Source: SIG607 sp045533195 (lineage in GTDB: Bacteria > Bacillota > Clostridia > Oscillospirales > Acutalibacteraceae). Taken from it: a stretch of DNA of 64,000 nucleotides. The stretch lies in contig JAZSHI010000030.1 of assembly GCA_045533195.1 (NCBI GenBank), positions 1 to 64,000 of the forward strand, read 5' to 3'. Positions within the stretch are counted from its first letter, which is position 1; every line of letters begins with the position of its first letter. The notes beneath the pieces are model-generated. The model was given only the letters and a program-made list of their open reading frames with translations, had not been told where the DNA came from and did not search any database. Shown here piece by piece: positions 17,494 through 26,149 of the stretch. The translations under genes were made by a program, and so were the position numbers.

Positions 17494-18768
17494 TCAGTTT
17501 ACAACAACCGATACACCGTCGGGAATAGCGGTTATCATTAAATCCTCTTTATTAACTAATTTTTTTGCTATTTCCATAGCTTCATCAAGGGTGGAAGCCG
17601 GAATCATATGCATTTTTTCGACCATTTGCTTATCCATATCCGACACATAAATAACCCTTGCTTTCATTAAAATTCGAACAAGAATTTGCGACTGCCATTG
17701 GTCAGGCACCGTCTCGTTTCTGTTTCTCTTTAGGAAAATATCCATAGTTTTATTTATGTCTTTTTCATCGGCTAACTGGTGGTAAAAATGGTCGCCGCCC
17801 GTACCGTCGTTGGATTTTGCCAACATTATAATCACTCCGCCCTGCTTTACGGTTGCCTCTGCCGCCGTCATACCCTTAACCGCCTGATATACGTTTTGGT
17901 CTAACGGATAACCGCCGTTTGTAGATATAACTATATCGGCAGGAACAGCCTTTACAGCGCAAAGCTTGGATATAAAACCGGTACCCTTTTTATGAGCAGC
18001 CTCCAGTTCACCCGCAACAGCATAAATCGGCTCTTTTTTTGCATTCAACACAACGTTTACAATAAAGGTAAGCTTAGCCTGCTTTGCTGCCCAAAGCATA
18101 TCTTTATGTATGGGATTATCCTCTAAAATACCTGTTCTGGCATTTTTATGTGCAATAAATTCAGAACAATGATTACTAAGTACGGTAGTTCTGCCTGCAA
18201 CACCGGGCAATACACTTTTTCTGCCTCCCGAAAAACCTGCAAAGAAATGTGGTTCTATAAAGCCCTCTGCTACAAGCAAATCGGCTTCCACAGCTATTTT
18301 ATTAACCTCACACTGTCCGCCTGAAGGCAAAACGCCTATATTTATAAGCTTATCACTTTCGTCACAATCGTGAATATAAATATTTTCTTTTTCTACTATT
18401 TCTTTGCCGAATTTATTTATAAGCTCCTGCTTTGTGGTACCTCTGTGACAGCCTGTTGCAATTAAAATTGTTATATGGGCATTAGGATTGCCTTTTCTTA
18501 TCTCGCTGAGCATATGAGGAATAATAACCTTGCTGGGCACAGGACGTGTGTGGTCACTGGCAATAATAACAATTTTTTCTTTACCTTGACTAAGAATGCT
18601 GAGCTTTTCACTTCCGATAGGGTTAGCCAAAGCATTTTTAACCAGAGTATCTCCGTCGGCTTCAGGCACGTATTCCTCGATAGACGAAGTCAGCACAGCA
18701 CTAAGTTCCGTTTCACTAAATTCATATTCTAAATGCGTTTGTCCGTAGGGAAACAAAATTGTTTTCAT
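17494..18768 (-). CDS. LarA-type nickel-pincer racemase (lactate racemase family)
   Basis: A 424-residue member of the LarA/DUF2088 family, which racemises 2-hydroxy acids with a covalently bound nickel-pincer nucleotide. The catalytic residues of Lactobacillus LarA are present at the same numbers: R75 (DHTRP), H108 (TGCHRG), H174 (EPHFFAGFSGG), K184 (the cofactor-binding lysine) and H200 (LSNHC). The block ARTGILEDNPIHKDM is also typical. The cofactor genes larB, larC and larE are not in this window and should lie elsewhere. Because it is cotranscribed with glycerate kinase, glycerate is a reasonable alternative substrate to lactate; that is inference from context, as the LarA family is functionally broad. 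Confidence 0.9.
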   Translation of the reverse strand: MKTILFPYGQTHLEYEFSETELSAVLTSSIEEYVPEADGDTLVKNALANPIGSEKLSILSQGKEKIVIIASDHTRPVPSKVIIPHMLSEIRKGNPNAHITILIATGCHRGTTKQELINKFGKEIVEKENIYIHDCDESDKLINIGVLPSGGQCEVNKIAVEADLLVAEGFIEPHFFAGFSGGRKSVLPGVAGRTTVLSNHCSEFIAHKNARTGILEDNPIHKDMLWAAKQAKLTFIVNVVLNAKKEPIYAVAGELEAAHKKGTGFISKLCAVKAVPADIVISTNGGYPLDQNVYQAVKGMTAAEATVKQGGVIIMLAKSNDGTGGDHFYHQLADEKDINKTMDIFLKRNRNETVPDQWQSQILVRILMKARVIYVSDMDKQMVEKMHMIPASTLDEAMEIAKKLVNKEDLMITAIPDGVSVVVN

Positions 18769-18787
18769 TATATTTTCTCCTATTTTA

Positions 18788-19219
18788 CTATTTATACTTT
18801 ACAAATCTGCTTACTTTTTTCTTTTCATTGGGGCTGGTTGTGGGGCAATTAAGGTTATATTCCGCCTTACAGTTCTCACAGTAGTTAGTGCCCATTTTAT
18901 TTACAGTGCCGCACTTAATACATTCCCAGTTTCCCGTAGAAAAGGGCGCCGACCTTTCGGTTGGTTTTTCGCCCTCGGGGGCATCCTTATTTATTATATC
19001 CTCAAGGACTTTAACCTTATAACGAAGTTTTGACATCTCATAAGAAAGTTCATCTATATCGTCTATATTATGTATTATGGCGATAATGGGAACCAGTGTC
19101 AAAAGGTTTAGTGCACTCAAGAATATTGCAGCAAAAATCGAAGTATAAAGCAGTATAAAAAACGCAACTACTGCAAGTATTATTTCGATTATAAGAAGAA
19201 TATATAAAAGTTTTTTCAT
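18788..19219 (-). CDS. Small membrane protein with C-terminal zinc ribbon
   Basis: A 143-residue protein with two adjacent N-terminal membrane helices (about 3-24 and 27-48), a short helical/coiled segment (55-78) and a C-terminal zinc ribbon with two CxxC pairs (WECIKCG ... YCENCKAEY, about 98-122). No enzymatic motif is seen. It lies between the LarA operon (20 bp) and the GH16 lipoprotein gene (29 bp), all on the minus strand, so it may be cotranscribed with the GH16 gene. Its role is unknown. Confidence 0.7.
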   Translation of the reverse strand: MKKLLYILLIIEIILAVVAFFILLYTSIFAAIFLSALNLLTLVPIIAIIHNIDDIDELSYEMSKLRYKVKVLEDIINKDAPEGEKPTERSAPFSTGNWECIKCGTVNKMGTNYCENCKAEYNLNCPTTSPNEKKKVSRFVKYK

Positions 19220-19247
19220 TATTGTACCTCTTTGTATAAATTATATA

Positions 19248-20654
19248 TTATTTTTTGAAGATTATTATTTTATCGGTAGTTTTATTTTGATAAAGGCGAA
19301 TATAGTCCACAGTATATTCAATAACCTTTGTTTCGTCTTCGCTTAGCTGACTGCCACCGGGCGCCCAAGAGCTTCCCTTATTGAAAATAAAATTATTGAG
19401 AATTACATAGTGATAATCCTGAAAACCTGCCATACCCTCAACCGCAGGATCAGGGGCGAAATCGTTTGCATCGTCAACGTATAAAACACAATAGCAGTTT
19501 CCGTCAACATAAAAACGATATTCTGTTTCAGTCCATTCAAAGCCATAGGTATGCCAATCGGTTGCCACTTCGTTAGATTCAAAAGCGTAATCCCTATTAG
19601 AGCCAACGCCTCCCGAAAAATGTTCCTCGCCCCATTTATGAAGACAACTCGAAAGGCTCGTTTCATCAGAAAAGACTTCGAAAATATCAATTTCAGCCTG
19701 ATAATTTGTTTCATAAAGACCGGGATAAGATTTTTCCCAGAAGGACGGCCACGCACCGTGTTCAAAGGGCACCTTTGCGCGCATTTCGAGATAACCGCCT
19801 ATATAAGCCATAGTGTTATACGTAGTTATACCGTCGGGAATTGAATAGTGATACTTAGGATCCTTAGACGGACGCGCGTACATAGTCATAGTGCCGTCTT
19901 TAAAGGAAAGATTAGAATCATCTTTTGTAATTTCAAGAGAATGGTTATTCATTGTGCGGTAATATGCCATTTTGGTATCACTGAGTTTTTTTACGTTTTC
20001 AAACTCCTCGCTCCACACAAGCGTTCTGCCGCCTCTTGTATAAACGTTCTCGGCAATTTTCACTTCATTTAAAACACTTAATTCAGTGCTGTAGATTTTA
20101 ATAACGTCCTTACATTTTTTATACCACTCGGAAAAGGATTTATTTTCCTTAGAATGTGCCTTTATACATTCTTTAAGAAATGCCTCGCTTATGTTTACGG
20201 TTGCATCTCGTTTTTCCATAATTGCCTTTTGCTGCTCTTCATCTAAATTTTCCTGAAGAACTATATAAAGCTTATTGTCACTTTCGCGTGTTATAACAGT
20301 ATCTTTAAATATTTGCCTTTCGCCTGTATTCATCACTAAAACTGCAACTATAACAAAGCCTTTTAGTTCATTAAGCTCAAAAACCTGTCTTGATGAAAGA
20401 TATTTAACCTGACTTCCCATAAGCTCGGACATTTGGTTTTGAAGTGAGGCAGATGCCACAAATTCAAGTGGTTCAAGCGACTTTTCAAAGGTATAAGAGC
20501 TGGGCCCTGCATAAAGATTTCGCAGGGTGTATTCAAAATCATCCCTGAGGCCGGCTTGTTCGGGTGTTTCCGAGACCTTTACAGGCTCTCCCCCACAGCT
20601 TGCAAGGGCAAATAAAAGAACAAAACACAGTAATAAGGAAATAATCTTTCTCAT
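19248..20654 (-). CDS. Lipoprotein with C-terminal GH16 glycoside hydrolase domain
   Basis: A 468-residue lipoprotein: the lipobox LASC places the lipidated cysteine at residue 20. The C-terminal part (about 205-460) is a GH16 beta-jelly-roll with the catalytic signature EIDIFE (E321, D323, E326), the family that cleaves beta-1,3 and beta-1,3/1,4 glucans or galactans. The N-terminal 180 residues, helical and charged, are not part of GH16 and I do not recognise them. The enzyme should sit on the outer face of the membrane. Which glucan it cuts cannot be read from the sequence. The promoter is TTGCAA-17-TAAGAT at 20713-20685, abutting the repeat element upstream. Confidence 0.88.
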   Translation of the reverse strand: MRKIISLLLCFVLLFALASCGGEPVKVSETPEQAGLRDDFEYTLRNLYAGPSSYTFEKSLEPLEFVASASLQNQMSELMGSQVKYLSSRQVFELNELKGFVIVAVLVMNTGERQIFKDTVITRESDNKLYIVLQENLDEEQQKAIMEKRDATVNISEAFLKECIKAHSKENKSFSEWYKKCKDVIKIYSTELSVLNEVKIAENVYTRGGRTLVWSEEFENVKKLSDTKMAYYRTMNNHSLEITKDDSNLSFKDGTMTMYARPSKDPKYHYSIPDGITTYNTMAYIGGYLEMRAKVPFEHGAWPSFWEKSYPGLYETNYQAEIDIFEVFSDETSLSSCLHKWGEEHFSGGVGSNRDYAFESNEVATDWHTYGFEWTETEYRFYVDGNCYCVLYVDDANDFAPDPAVEGMAGFQDYHYVILNNFIFNKGSSWAPGGSQLSEDETKVIEYTVDYIRLYQNKTTDKIIIFKK

Positions 20655-20684
20655 TCGCGTCTCCTAAACAGTAGTTGCACCTTT

Positions 20685-20713
20685 ATCTTACCAAATATAT
20701 ACGCTTATTGCAA
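20685..20713 (-). promoter_or_regulatory. Promoter of the GH16 lipoprotein gene
   Basis: TTGCAA (20708-20713) and TAAGAT (20685-20690) lie 17 bp apart on the minus strand. The -35 touches the edge of the MITE-like element. Confidence 0.6.
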
Positions 20714-21074
20714 CAAAAAGCTGCTCAAAAATGGGCAGGATTGCTAAGGACAGTAAAAAACAAGCAGGGAACTTGTACGGCAAGTTCCGCTCGTTAGGAA
20801 AACCTAAAATCCTTTACCTATCTCAAAAAAGTGATATTGTGAGACAGGTCTCACAGTTATATTCTTTAGAATATCTCGCCTATGGCGAGATATTTCTAAA
20901 GAGTGATATTAAATCCTTACGGTTTTAGTGATATTTTATTCGCCTTAAAACTGCCGAAGGCAATAACACTCGGCGTTAGCCGAATATAACTGCGAAGCAA
21001 TATAACTTGCCTTTGGCGAATAAAACTGCCCAAGTGTCCTTTAGAACACTTGGGCAAACTGAGCAATTTTTTGT
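20714..21074. mobile_element. MITE-like element made of tandem short hairpins with imperfect terminal inverted repeats
   Basis: The gap between the GH16 gene and the P-loop gene is filled by about 360 bp of hairpins. Its ends are imperfect inverted repeats: AAAAA..TGCTCA, G-rich tract, AAGGACA on the left (20715-20752) against the complement of 21030-21072 on the right. Inside are at least seven short stems (for example AACTTG/CAAGTT, TGAGAC/GTCTCA, ATCTCGCC/GGCGAGAT, TCGGC/GCCGA, TGCC/GGCA and AAGTGT/ACACTT) separated by ATATAAC or GTGATATT spacers. No transposase is encoded, so movement would need one in trans. The flanks share TTATTGCAA and TTATTACAA, a possible imperfect target duplication. 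A 65-codon frame across it is a repeat artefact. Confidence 0.65.
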
Positions 21075-21088
21075 TTATTACAATTAAG

Positions 21089-21502
21089 TTATTTTTCTAC
21101 GTAAGCGAGAACCTCAGCGGGAAGTTCGTCTTCATTTGCAGAAACGGTAAAGAAGAATTCAATGTTCGTCTCTTTGGAAAGAGCCTCAATCCTCTTAAGG
21201 AAGTTTGCAAGTTCTGCATAATCGCGAGAACCGATGCGAAGAGTAGCATCGCCGAATACGTCGGTAACGTCGTAATTTCCTGCGCATACGCCGCATATCA
21301 TTCCGTAATAAGCATCAAAGCCTTTAACTCCATAATGATCAGCGTCAATAAGTCTTACTTTATGGGTAATATTAAACTTTAAAGTATCGCCCTGCTCAAA
21401 GCATACAACACAACCGTTGCTCTTTTCTGCGGCAGCGTTCACAACATCCATTAAACGTTTGGTTTTGCCGGAACCCTTTTTACCAATGATGATTTTTACC
21501 AT
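21089..21502 (-). CDS. Small P-loop ATPase-like protein
   Basis: A 137-residue protein opening with a Walker A motif, GKKGSGKT (residues 7-14). The rest looks like a compact P-loop fold with a possible Walker B (FFFTVSANED) near residue 118. Proteins of this kind are widespread in clostridia and are sometimes labelled PilT-like, but this one is too short for a PilT ATPase and nothing nearby supports pili. The start has AAAGGAG 11 bp upstream. It follows pgi by 42 bp on the same strand. Function unknown; an NTP-binding regulator or salvage kinase are both possible. Confidence 0.7.
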   Translation of the reverse strand: MVKIIIGKKGSGKTKRLMDVVNAAAEKSNGCVVCFEQGDTLKFNITHKVRLIDADHYGVKGFDAYYGMICGVCAGNYDVTDVFGDATLRIGSRDYAELANFLKRIEALSKETNIEFFFTVSANEDELPAEVLAYVEK

Positions 21503-21544
21503 AATAACCAGCTCCTTTTATATTCACCGCTTAAAGCGGATATT

Positions 21545-22885
21545 TTACTTTCCTAATCTCTTTTCAAGGTTAGCCTTCTCAGCCTCAAAGCCGGGCTTAC
21601 CGAGAAGAGCAAACATATTTTTCTTATAGCTTTCAACACCGGGTTGGTCAAAGGGATTAACCCCTAAAACATAGCCCGAAATTGCACAAGCCTTTTCGAA
21701 GAAGTAAATAAGTCTTCCAAGGTTTTCTTCGTCAGCCTTATCTACGTTTATGACGAGGTTAGGTACACCGCCGTCGGTATGAGCAAGTACCGTACCCTCA
21801 AATGCCTTTTGATTTACAAAGGACATCGGCTTTCCGGCAAGGAAGTTAAGTCCGTCACCGTCATTTTCTTCCTTTTCGATAACAAGGTCGCTGCCTGTAT
21901 CCGCAATGTTAACAACCGTTTCAAAAAGAATACGACTACCATCCTGAATATACTGTCCCATTGAATGAAGGTCGGTAGAGAAGGTAACGGCTGCGGGGAA
22001 AATACCCTTATTATCCTTGCCTTCGCTCTCGCCGAAAAGCTGTTTGTACCATTCAGCCATCATAGTAAATCGGGGTTCGTAGCTTACAAGCATCTCAACC
22101 GATTTACCCTTTCTGTAAAAGGCATTACGGATAGCGGCATACTGATAACATTCATTTTTATCAATATCCTTTACTCCGTATTCCTTAGAAGCATCCTGAG
22201 CGCCCTTCATAAGAGCATCAATATCAGCGCCTGCGGCGGCAATGGGGAGAAGTCCCACTGCGGTAAGAACTGAAAAACGTCCGCCTACGTCATCGGGAAC
22301 CACGAAGCACTCGTACCCCTTTTCATCGGCAAGTTGTTTTAAAGTACCTCTCGCACGGTCGGTAGTGCAGTAAATACGCTTTGCGGCTTCCTCCTCGCCG
22401 TATTTTTCTTCCATAAACTTTCTGAGTACTCTGAAAGCAACGGCAGGCTCGGTAGTAGTACCGCTCTTTGAAATAATATTAAGGGAAACGCGTTTGCCTT
22501 CGCATAGAGCGAGAATATCGTTAAGATAAGAACCGCTTATAGAATTGCCTGCGAAATAAATTTCGGGAGCATTTCCTTTAAGATTGTTGTAGAAAGGTCC
22601 TTTCAAAAATTCGATAGCAGCTCTTGCACCAAGGTAACTGCCGCCAATACCGATAACTATAAGAACGTCGGTGTCATTTTTGATTTTTTCGGCTGATTTT
22701 TTGATTCTATCAAATTCCTCTTTATCATAATCAAAGGGAAGAGTTATCCATCCGAGAAAATCATTACCGAGACCGTTTTTATTTTCAAGCGTATCGTGAG
22801 CAGCATATATTGCGGGTGATATACCCACTATATCGTTTTGGTTTAAAAAACCTTTTGCATAATCAAAACTAAATTTAATTGCCAT
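21545..22885 (-). CDS. pgi: Glucose-6-phosphate isomerase
   Basis: This enzyme interconverts glucose-6-phosphate and fructose-6-phosphate in glycolysis and gluconeogenesis. The 446-residue protein is of the shorter bacterial type. Family blocks include GIGGSYLGARAAIEFL, ISKSGTTTEPAVAFR (sugar-phosphate binding), DVGGRFSVLTAVGLLP and a C-terminal histidine/lysine block (NPFDQPGVESYKK). The start is the ATG at 22885, with AAGGAGA six bases ahead; an upstream in-frame codon would add 19 residues with no RBS and no homology. The gene is followed by the P-loop gene. Confidence 0.97.
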   Translation of the reverse strand: MAIKFSFDYAKGFLNQNDIVGISPAIYAAHDTLENKNGLGNDFLGWITLPFDYDKEEFDRIKKSAEKIKNDTDVLIVIGIGGSYLGARAAIEFLKGPFYNNLKGNAPEIYFAGNSISGSYLNDILALCEGKRVSLNIISKSGTTTEPAVAFRVLRKFMEEKYGEEEAAKRIYCTTDRARGTLKQLADEKGYECFVVPDDVGGRFSVLTAVGLLPIAAAGADIDALMKGAQDASKEYGVKDIDKNECYQYAAIRNAFYRKGKSVEMLVSYEPRFTMMAEWYKQLFGESEGKDNKGIFPAAVTFSTDLHSMGQYIQDGSRILFETVVNIADTGSDLVIEKEENDGDGLNFLAGKPMSFVNQKAFEGTVLAHTDGGVPNLVINVDKADEENLGRLIYFFEKACAISGYVLGVNPFDQPGVESYKKNMFALLGKPGFEAEKANLEKRLGK

Positions 22886-22985
22886 TATGAGTCTCCTTGA
22901 TTTTGTTATTTTTATTGTACTATAAAACCCGTTGATTTTCAACTACAAAATTTAATTTTTTTAGAAAAATTTCACAATTTTTACC

Positions 22986-24176
22986 CTAAGGGGTGAATAG
23001 ATACTTGAGCAATATAGCAAAAGAACGCCATATATTGATACCATAGACGTCTTCATTTGCATTAATCGGCAAAGCTCCTATTTCTTCGCCGTCGCAAAGA
23101 ATACGAAGCTCTCCGATTTTGTCGCCTTTTTTAACGGGCGCGGTTACATATTCGGGAATAATCACCTCTGTTTTTATTTTTTCCTTTTGGTTTTTCTTTA
23201 TAAGCGCATAATAATTTTCGCTTTTTTCAATAGACACACTGCGTTTTGTTCCTTTTTTGACAGCAACCGTTTCAGGCAGATTTTCATTAGTATTAATCTG
23301 CGCGTTACAATAATTGGCAAAGCCAAAGTTAAGAAGCTTTTGACAGGCAGAAAAACGGTTGGCGCTTGTATCGGCACCCATAGCCACCGCTATAAGATTT
23401 AATCCGTCGCGACTGGCACTTGCAGAAAGACAGTAGCCTGCATCGGCGGTGGTACCGGTTTTAAGCCCCGTACAGCCGTTATAAAAACGAACAAGCTTAT
23501 TTGTGCTGACAAGCTGTGACTCGCCGTTTCTCAAAGTATCCATCCAAACGGTAGTATATTCAGTGATTTTTTTGTGCTTTAAAAGTTCCTTTGACATAAG
23601 CGCCACGTCATAGGCACTGCTATAGTGATTTTCGGCATCAAGTCCCGTTGAATTTATAAAATTTGTGCAATTCATACCAAGACTTTTCGCCTTAGAGTTC
23701 ATAAGAGCAACAAAGCCCTCTTCACTTCCTGCCACCGCTTCGGCAAGAAGCACCGTCGCATCGTTTGCCGAAACCACCGCCACCGCTTTTATAAGGTCAT
23801 TTACCGTCATTTCTTCGCCCGGTTCAAGCCATATCTGACTGCCTCCCAGCTTTGCCGCCGTATCACTGCAGGTAAGCACCGTTTCGTAGGTGAACTGTCC
23901 GTTTTCTATGGCTTCCATAACAAGAAGCAGAGACATTATTTTGGTAATGGACGCAGGCGGAAGCTTTTCGTCGGCATTTTCGGTAAACAGAATTTTCCCC
24001 GAATCCGCATCTATAAGCACGGCGCTTTTTACGTTACTGAGCGGTACTCCGGCCTCAAGTTCGCTTACAACAGGAAGGGGTGAATAATCCACCTCTTCTT
24101 CGCTTATTATTTGTGCATCAACCTTCATTGTAAAAACAAGAGCAAAACAGATAAACAATGCTAAAAATTTTTTCAT
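22986..24176 (-). CDS. dacA: D-alanyl-D-alanine carboxypeptidase (PBP5/DacF type)
   Basis: This serine peptidase trims the terminal D-Ala from peptidoglycan stem peptides outside the cell. It has an N-terminal signal peptide (1-22) and the three penicillin-binding motifs: SxxK at S76-K79 (ASITK), SxN around 135 (SAND) and KTG around 240 (LKTGTTADAG). A C-terminal PBP5-like domain follows (about 290-370), and the C-terminus is hydrophobic (WRSFAILLKYLF), fitting peripheral membrane anchoring. Length, 396 residues, is typical. It lies downstream of the LUD/mnmA pair, separated by a terminator. Confidence 0.95.
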   Translation of the reverse strand: MKKFLALFICFALVFTMKVDAQIISEEEVDYSPLPVVSELEAGVPLSNVKSAVLIDADSGKILFTENADEKLPPASITKIMSLLLVMEAIENGQFTYETVLTCSDTAAKLGGSQIWLEPGEEMTVNDLIKAVAVVSANDATVLLAEAVAGSEEGFVALMNSKAKSLGMNCTNFINSTGLDAENHYSSAYDVALMSKELLKHKKITEYTTVWMDTLRNGESQLVSTNKLVRFYNGCTGLKTGTTADAGYCLSASASRDGLNLIAVAMGADTSANRFSACQKLLNFGFANYCNAQINTNENLPETVAVKKGTKRSVSIEKSENYYALIKKNQKEKIKTEVIIPEYVTAPVKKGDKIGELRILCDGEEIGALPINANEDVYGINIWRSFAILLKYLFTP

Positions 24177-24177
24177 A

Positions 24178-24212
24178 AAAAAACATACCCCCTATTAAGA
24201 GGTATGCTTTTA
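24178..24212 (-). terminator. Terminator after the LUD gene
   Basis: On the minus strand CATACC and GGTATG pair across a short loop and are followed by TTTTTTT, just past the stop codon at 24221. Confidence 0.75.
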
Positions 24213-24220
24213 AAGTTTAT

Positions 24221-24865
24221 TTAATAACCTAAGTCTTCGTTACAAATTATTACTTTTATTCTGTCTTTAATAAGCTGATAAGACTGCACTATATAACTGC
24301 AACAAATTCTGCTTTCACTTTTGCAGCCGTCAGAAAGGGACTCGCCGTTAATAGCCATACATTCATTTTTATAAGCACAATAATTATTTTTAGCAAGTCT
24401 CTGACAGTTTTTAGGCGCGGCAATTTCTTTTATGCGGCGAAAGCCTTCCTCGGCATCTTTAACTATTTTATTTTTGCCCACAACCACAACAACGCTTTTT
24501 GGCCCGTAAACAAGAGCAGCGCCGCGGTTTCCGAAGCCGTCAACGTTTATAAGCTCACCCTTTTCGCTTATTGCATTACTGGAGGTTAGAAATACATCAG
24601 AAAGCAGCGCTTTTCTAAGACACTCGGTTCTTTCTTCGGCTGTAAGATTTTCATCATAGCGGTCAATTATATTATATCCACCGCCGCGAACTAAACCTGT
24701 TGCGCCGATCTCCTTCAAGGTCATACTTCCGCCAAGACCTATAAGATCGTTTTTATTTATAAGACCTTTTAAAATTTCTAAGGCTTCTTGCTTATTTTCA
24801 GCATAAAAAGGAACCATATTATTGCTTTTTAGCGCCTTAATTGTATTTTTAATTTGTTCGTTCAT
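24221..24865 (-). CDS. LUD-domain (DUF162) protein
   Basis: A 214-residue LUD-domain protein, related to LutC and the C-terminal part of LutB of lactate utilisation. Family blocks are GLGGSMTLKEIG near residue 40, ERTECLRKALLSDVFLTSSNAIS and GNRGAALVYGPKSVVVVVGKNK. The last 60 residues add seven cysteines (CQRLAKNNYC, NECM, CKSESRICC), suggesting a metal or Fe-S site of its own. LutA and LutB partners are absent nearby. The start overlaps the mnmA stop (ATGA), so it is coupled to mnmA. The substrate is unknown. Confidence 0.85.
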   Translation of the reverse strand: MNEQIKNTIKALKSNNMVPFYAENKQEALEILKGLINKNDLIGLGGSMTLKEIGATGLVRGGGYNIIDRYDENLTAEERTECLRKALLSDVFLTSSNAISEKGELINVDGFGNRGAALVYGPKSVVVVVGKNKIVKDAEEGFRRIKEIAAPKNCQRLAKNNYCAYKNECMAINGESLSDGCKSESRICCSYIVQSYQLIKDRIKVIICNEDLGY

Positions 24866-25911
24866 ACTATTGTACCTCCACCTACAACTATATCTGAGTG
24901 AAAAAACACTGCCGCCTGTCCCGGTGCGGCGGCACGCTGAGGCTCATCAAAGATAAGAACTGCTCCGTTTTCACCTTCTGACCTTAAAACAGCAGGGGCT
25001 TCTTTATGACGGTATCTGAGTTTTGCAGTAACTCTGATTTCACCATCAAGCTTTTCAAAAGGAATAAAGTTAACATCCCTTAAATGCACAATATTTTTAA
25101 AGAGTAACGATTCATCATCGCTTATTATAACCTGATTATTCTCAGCATTTTTACTGATTACAAATGCGGGTTTGCCAAGGGCAATACCAAGTCCCTTTCT
25201 TTGCCCTACGGTATAGCGTATCATACCTTTATGCCTACCCACCTTTTTACCGTCAGGCAGAATATAATCGCCTTCAGTATAGGTTTTATTTTTATAACGT
25301 TCAATAAATCCTGCATAGTCCCCGTCAGGCACAAAGCATATATCCTGACTGTCGGGACGGTCGGCAACCTCTAAACCCAGCTCTCTTGCCTTTTCCCTCA
25401 CCTGTTCCTTTGTAAGAGTGCTAAGGGGCATTAAAATTCTGCTTAGCTGACTCTGTGTAAGTTTATAAAGCATATAGGTCTGGTCCTTACTGCTATCCTC
25501 AGGCTTTTTAAGAAGATATATTCCGTCCTCCGTTTTTTCTATTTTACTATAGTGTCCCGTTGCAACGTAGTCCGCACCCATTTCATCTGCAAGACTAAGC
25601 ATTTCGTTAAACTTTACTTCCTTGTTACATACAATACAAGGGTTTGGAGTCTCTCCCGCTTCATAAGAAGAAATGAAATTATCAATAACCTTTTTACAGA
25701 AAAGCTCTCTTCTGTCAACCACTATATGCTCAATTCCGATTTTTTCACAAACCGCTTTTGCATCCCTTAAATCATCAGTTGCGCCGTCAATTGAATTTTC
25801 TCTGTAAAGAGACAGCGTAACGCCGATTACTTCAAAGCCCTGTTCCTTTAAAACAGCAGCCGCTACAGACGAATCAACGCCGCCGCTCATTCCTATAATA
25901 ACCTTTTTCAT
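24862..25911 (-). CDS. mnmA: tRNA-specific 2-thiouridylase MnmA
   Basis: MnmA thiolates U34 in the anticodon of Lys, Glu and Gln tRNAs, taking sulfur from a cysteine desulfurase. The 349-residue protein opens with the PP-loop SGGVDSS and has both catalytic cysteines, in NPCIVCNKEVKF and DICFVPDG. The C-terminal part is the usual beta-barrel. The start is the ATG at 25911 behind GGTGATTTG; a TTG codon immediately before it is in frame but not needed. The gene overlaps the LUD gene by 4 bp. Confidence 0.97.
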   Translation of the reverse strand: MKKVIIGMSGGVDSSVAAAVLKEQGFEVIGVTLSLYRENSIDGATDDLRDAKAVCEKIGIEHIVVDRRELFCKKVIDNFISSYEAGETPNPCIVCNKEVKFNEMLSLADEMGADYVATGHYSKIEKTEDGIYLLKKPEDSSKDQTYMLYKLTQSQLSRILMPLSTLTKEQVREKARELGLEVADRPDSQDICFVPDGDYAGFIERYKNKTYTEGDYILPDGKKVGRHKGMIRYTVGQRKGLGIALGKPAFVISKNAENNQVIISDDESLLFKNIVHLRDVNFIPFEKLDGEIRVTAKLRYRHKEAPAVLRSEGENGAVLIFDEPQRAAAPGQAAVFFHSDIVVGGGTIV

Positions 25912-25957
25912 CAAATCACCGAATATATTATATATGATTTTTCTTTTCTCCGCAACA

Positions 25958-25986
25958 AAAAAACTATCCTAACGGATAGTTTTTTA
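25958..25986 (-). terminator. Terminator of the feo operon
   Basis: The minus strand reads AAAAAACTATCC, loop GTTA, GGATAGTTTTTTT. It lies just after the small Cys-rich gene and before mnmA. Confidence 0.85.
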
Positions 25987-25989
25987 AAG

Positions 25990-26139
25990 TTATTTTTTGT
26001 GGCAGTCGTTCTTCATAGCGCACCCACTACAACCGCAGGAGCAAGAGCCCTTGCCTTTTTTCTTTTTTACTATTTCATTTACAATAATTGCTATCACCAA
26101 AACGGCAATTATAACAGATATAATAATTGTAGGCCACAT
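25990..26139 (-). CDS. FeoB-associated Cys-rich membrane protein
   Basis: A 49-residue protein: one N-terminal membrane helix (MWPTIIISVIIAVLVIAIIV), a lysine-rich stretch and a cysteine-rich tail (SCSCGCSGCAMKNDC). This is the pattern of the FeoB-associated Cys-rich family, which plays the part of FeoC in many Firmicutes and may bind iron or an Fe-S cluster near the transporter exit. It starts 10 bp after feoB, with AGGTGAATTTT upstream, and is followed at once by the operon terminator. The stop is TAA at 25990-25992. Confidence 0.88.
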   Translation of the reverse strand: MWPTIIISVIIAVLVIAIIVNEIVKKKKGKGSCSCGCSGCAMKNDCHKK

Positions 26140-26149
26140 AAAATTCACC

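Noticed and set aside
20731..20928. 65-codon frame starting MGRIAKDSKKQAGNLYGK
   Set aside because: It runs across the MITE-like hairpins and changes direction with each stem; it is a repeat artefact of a type often annotated by mistake.
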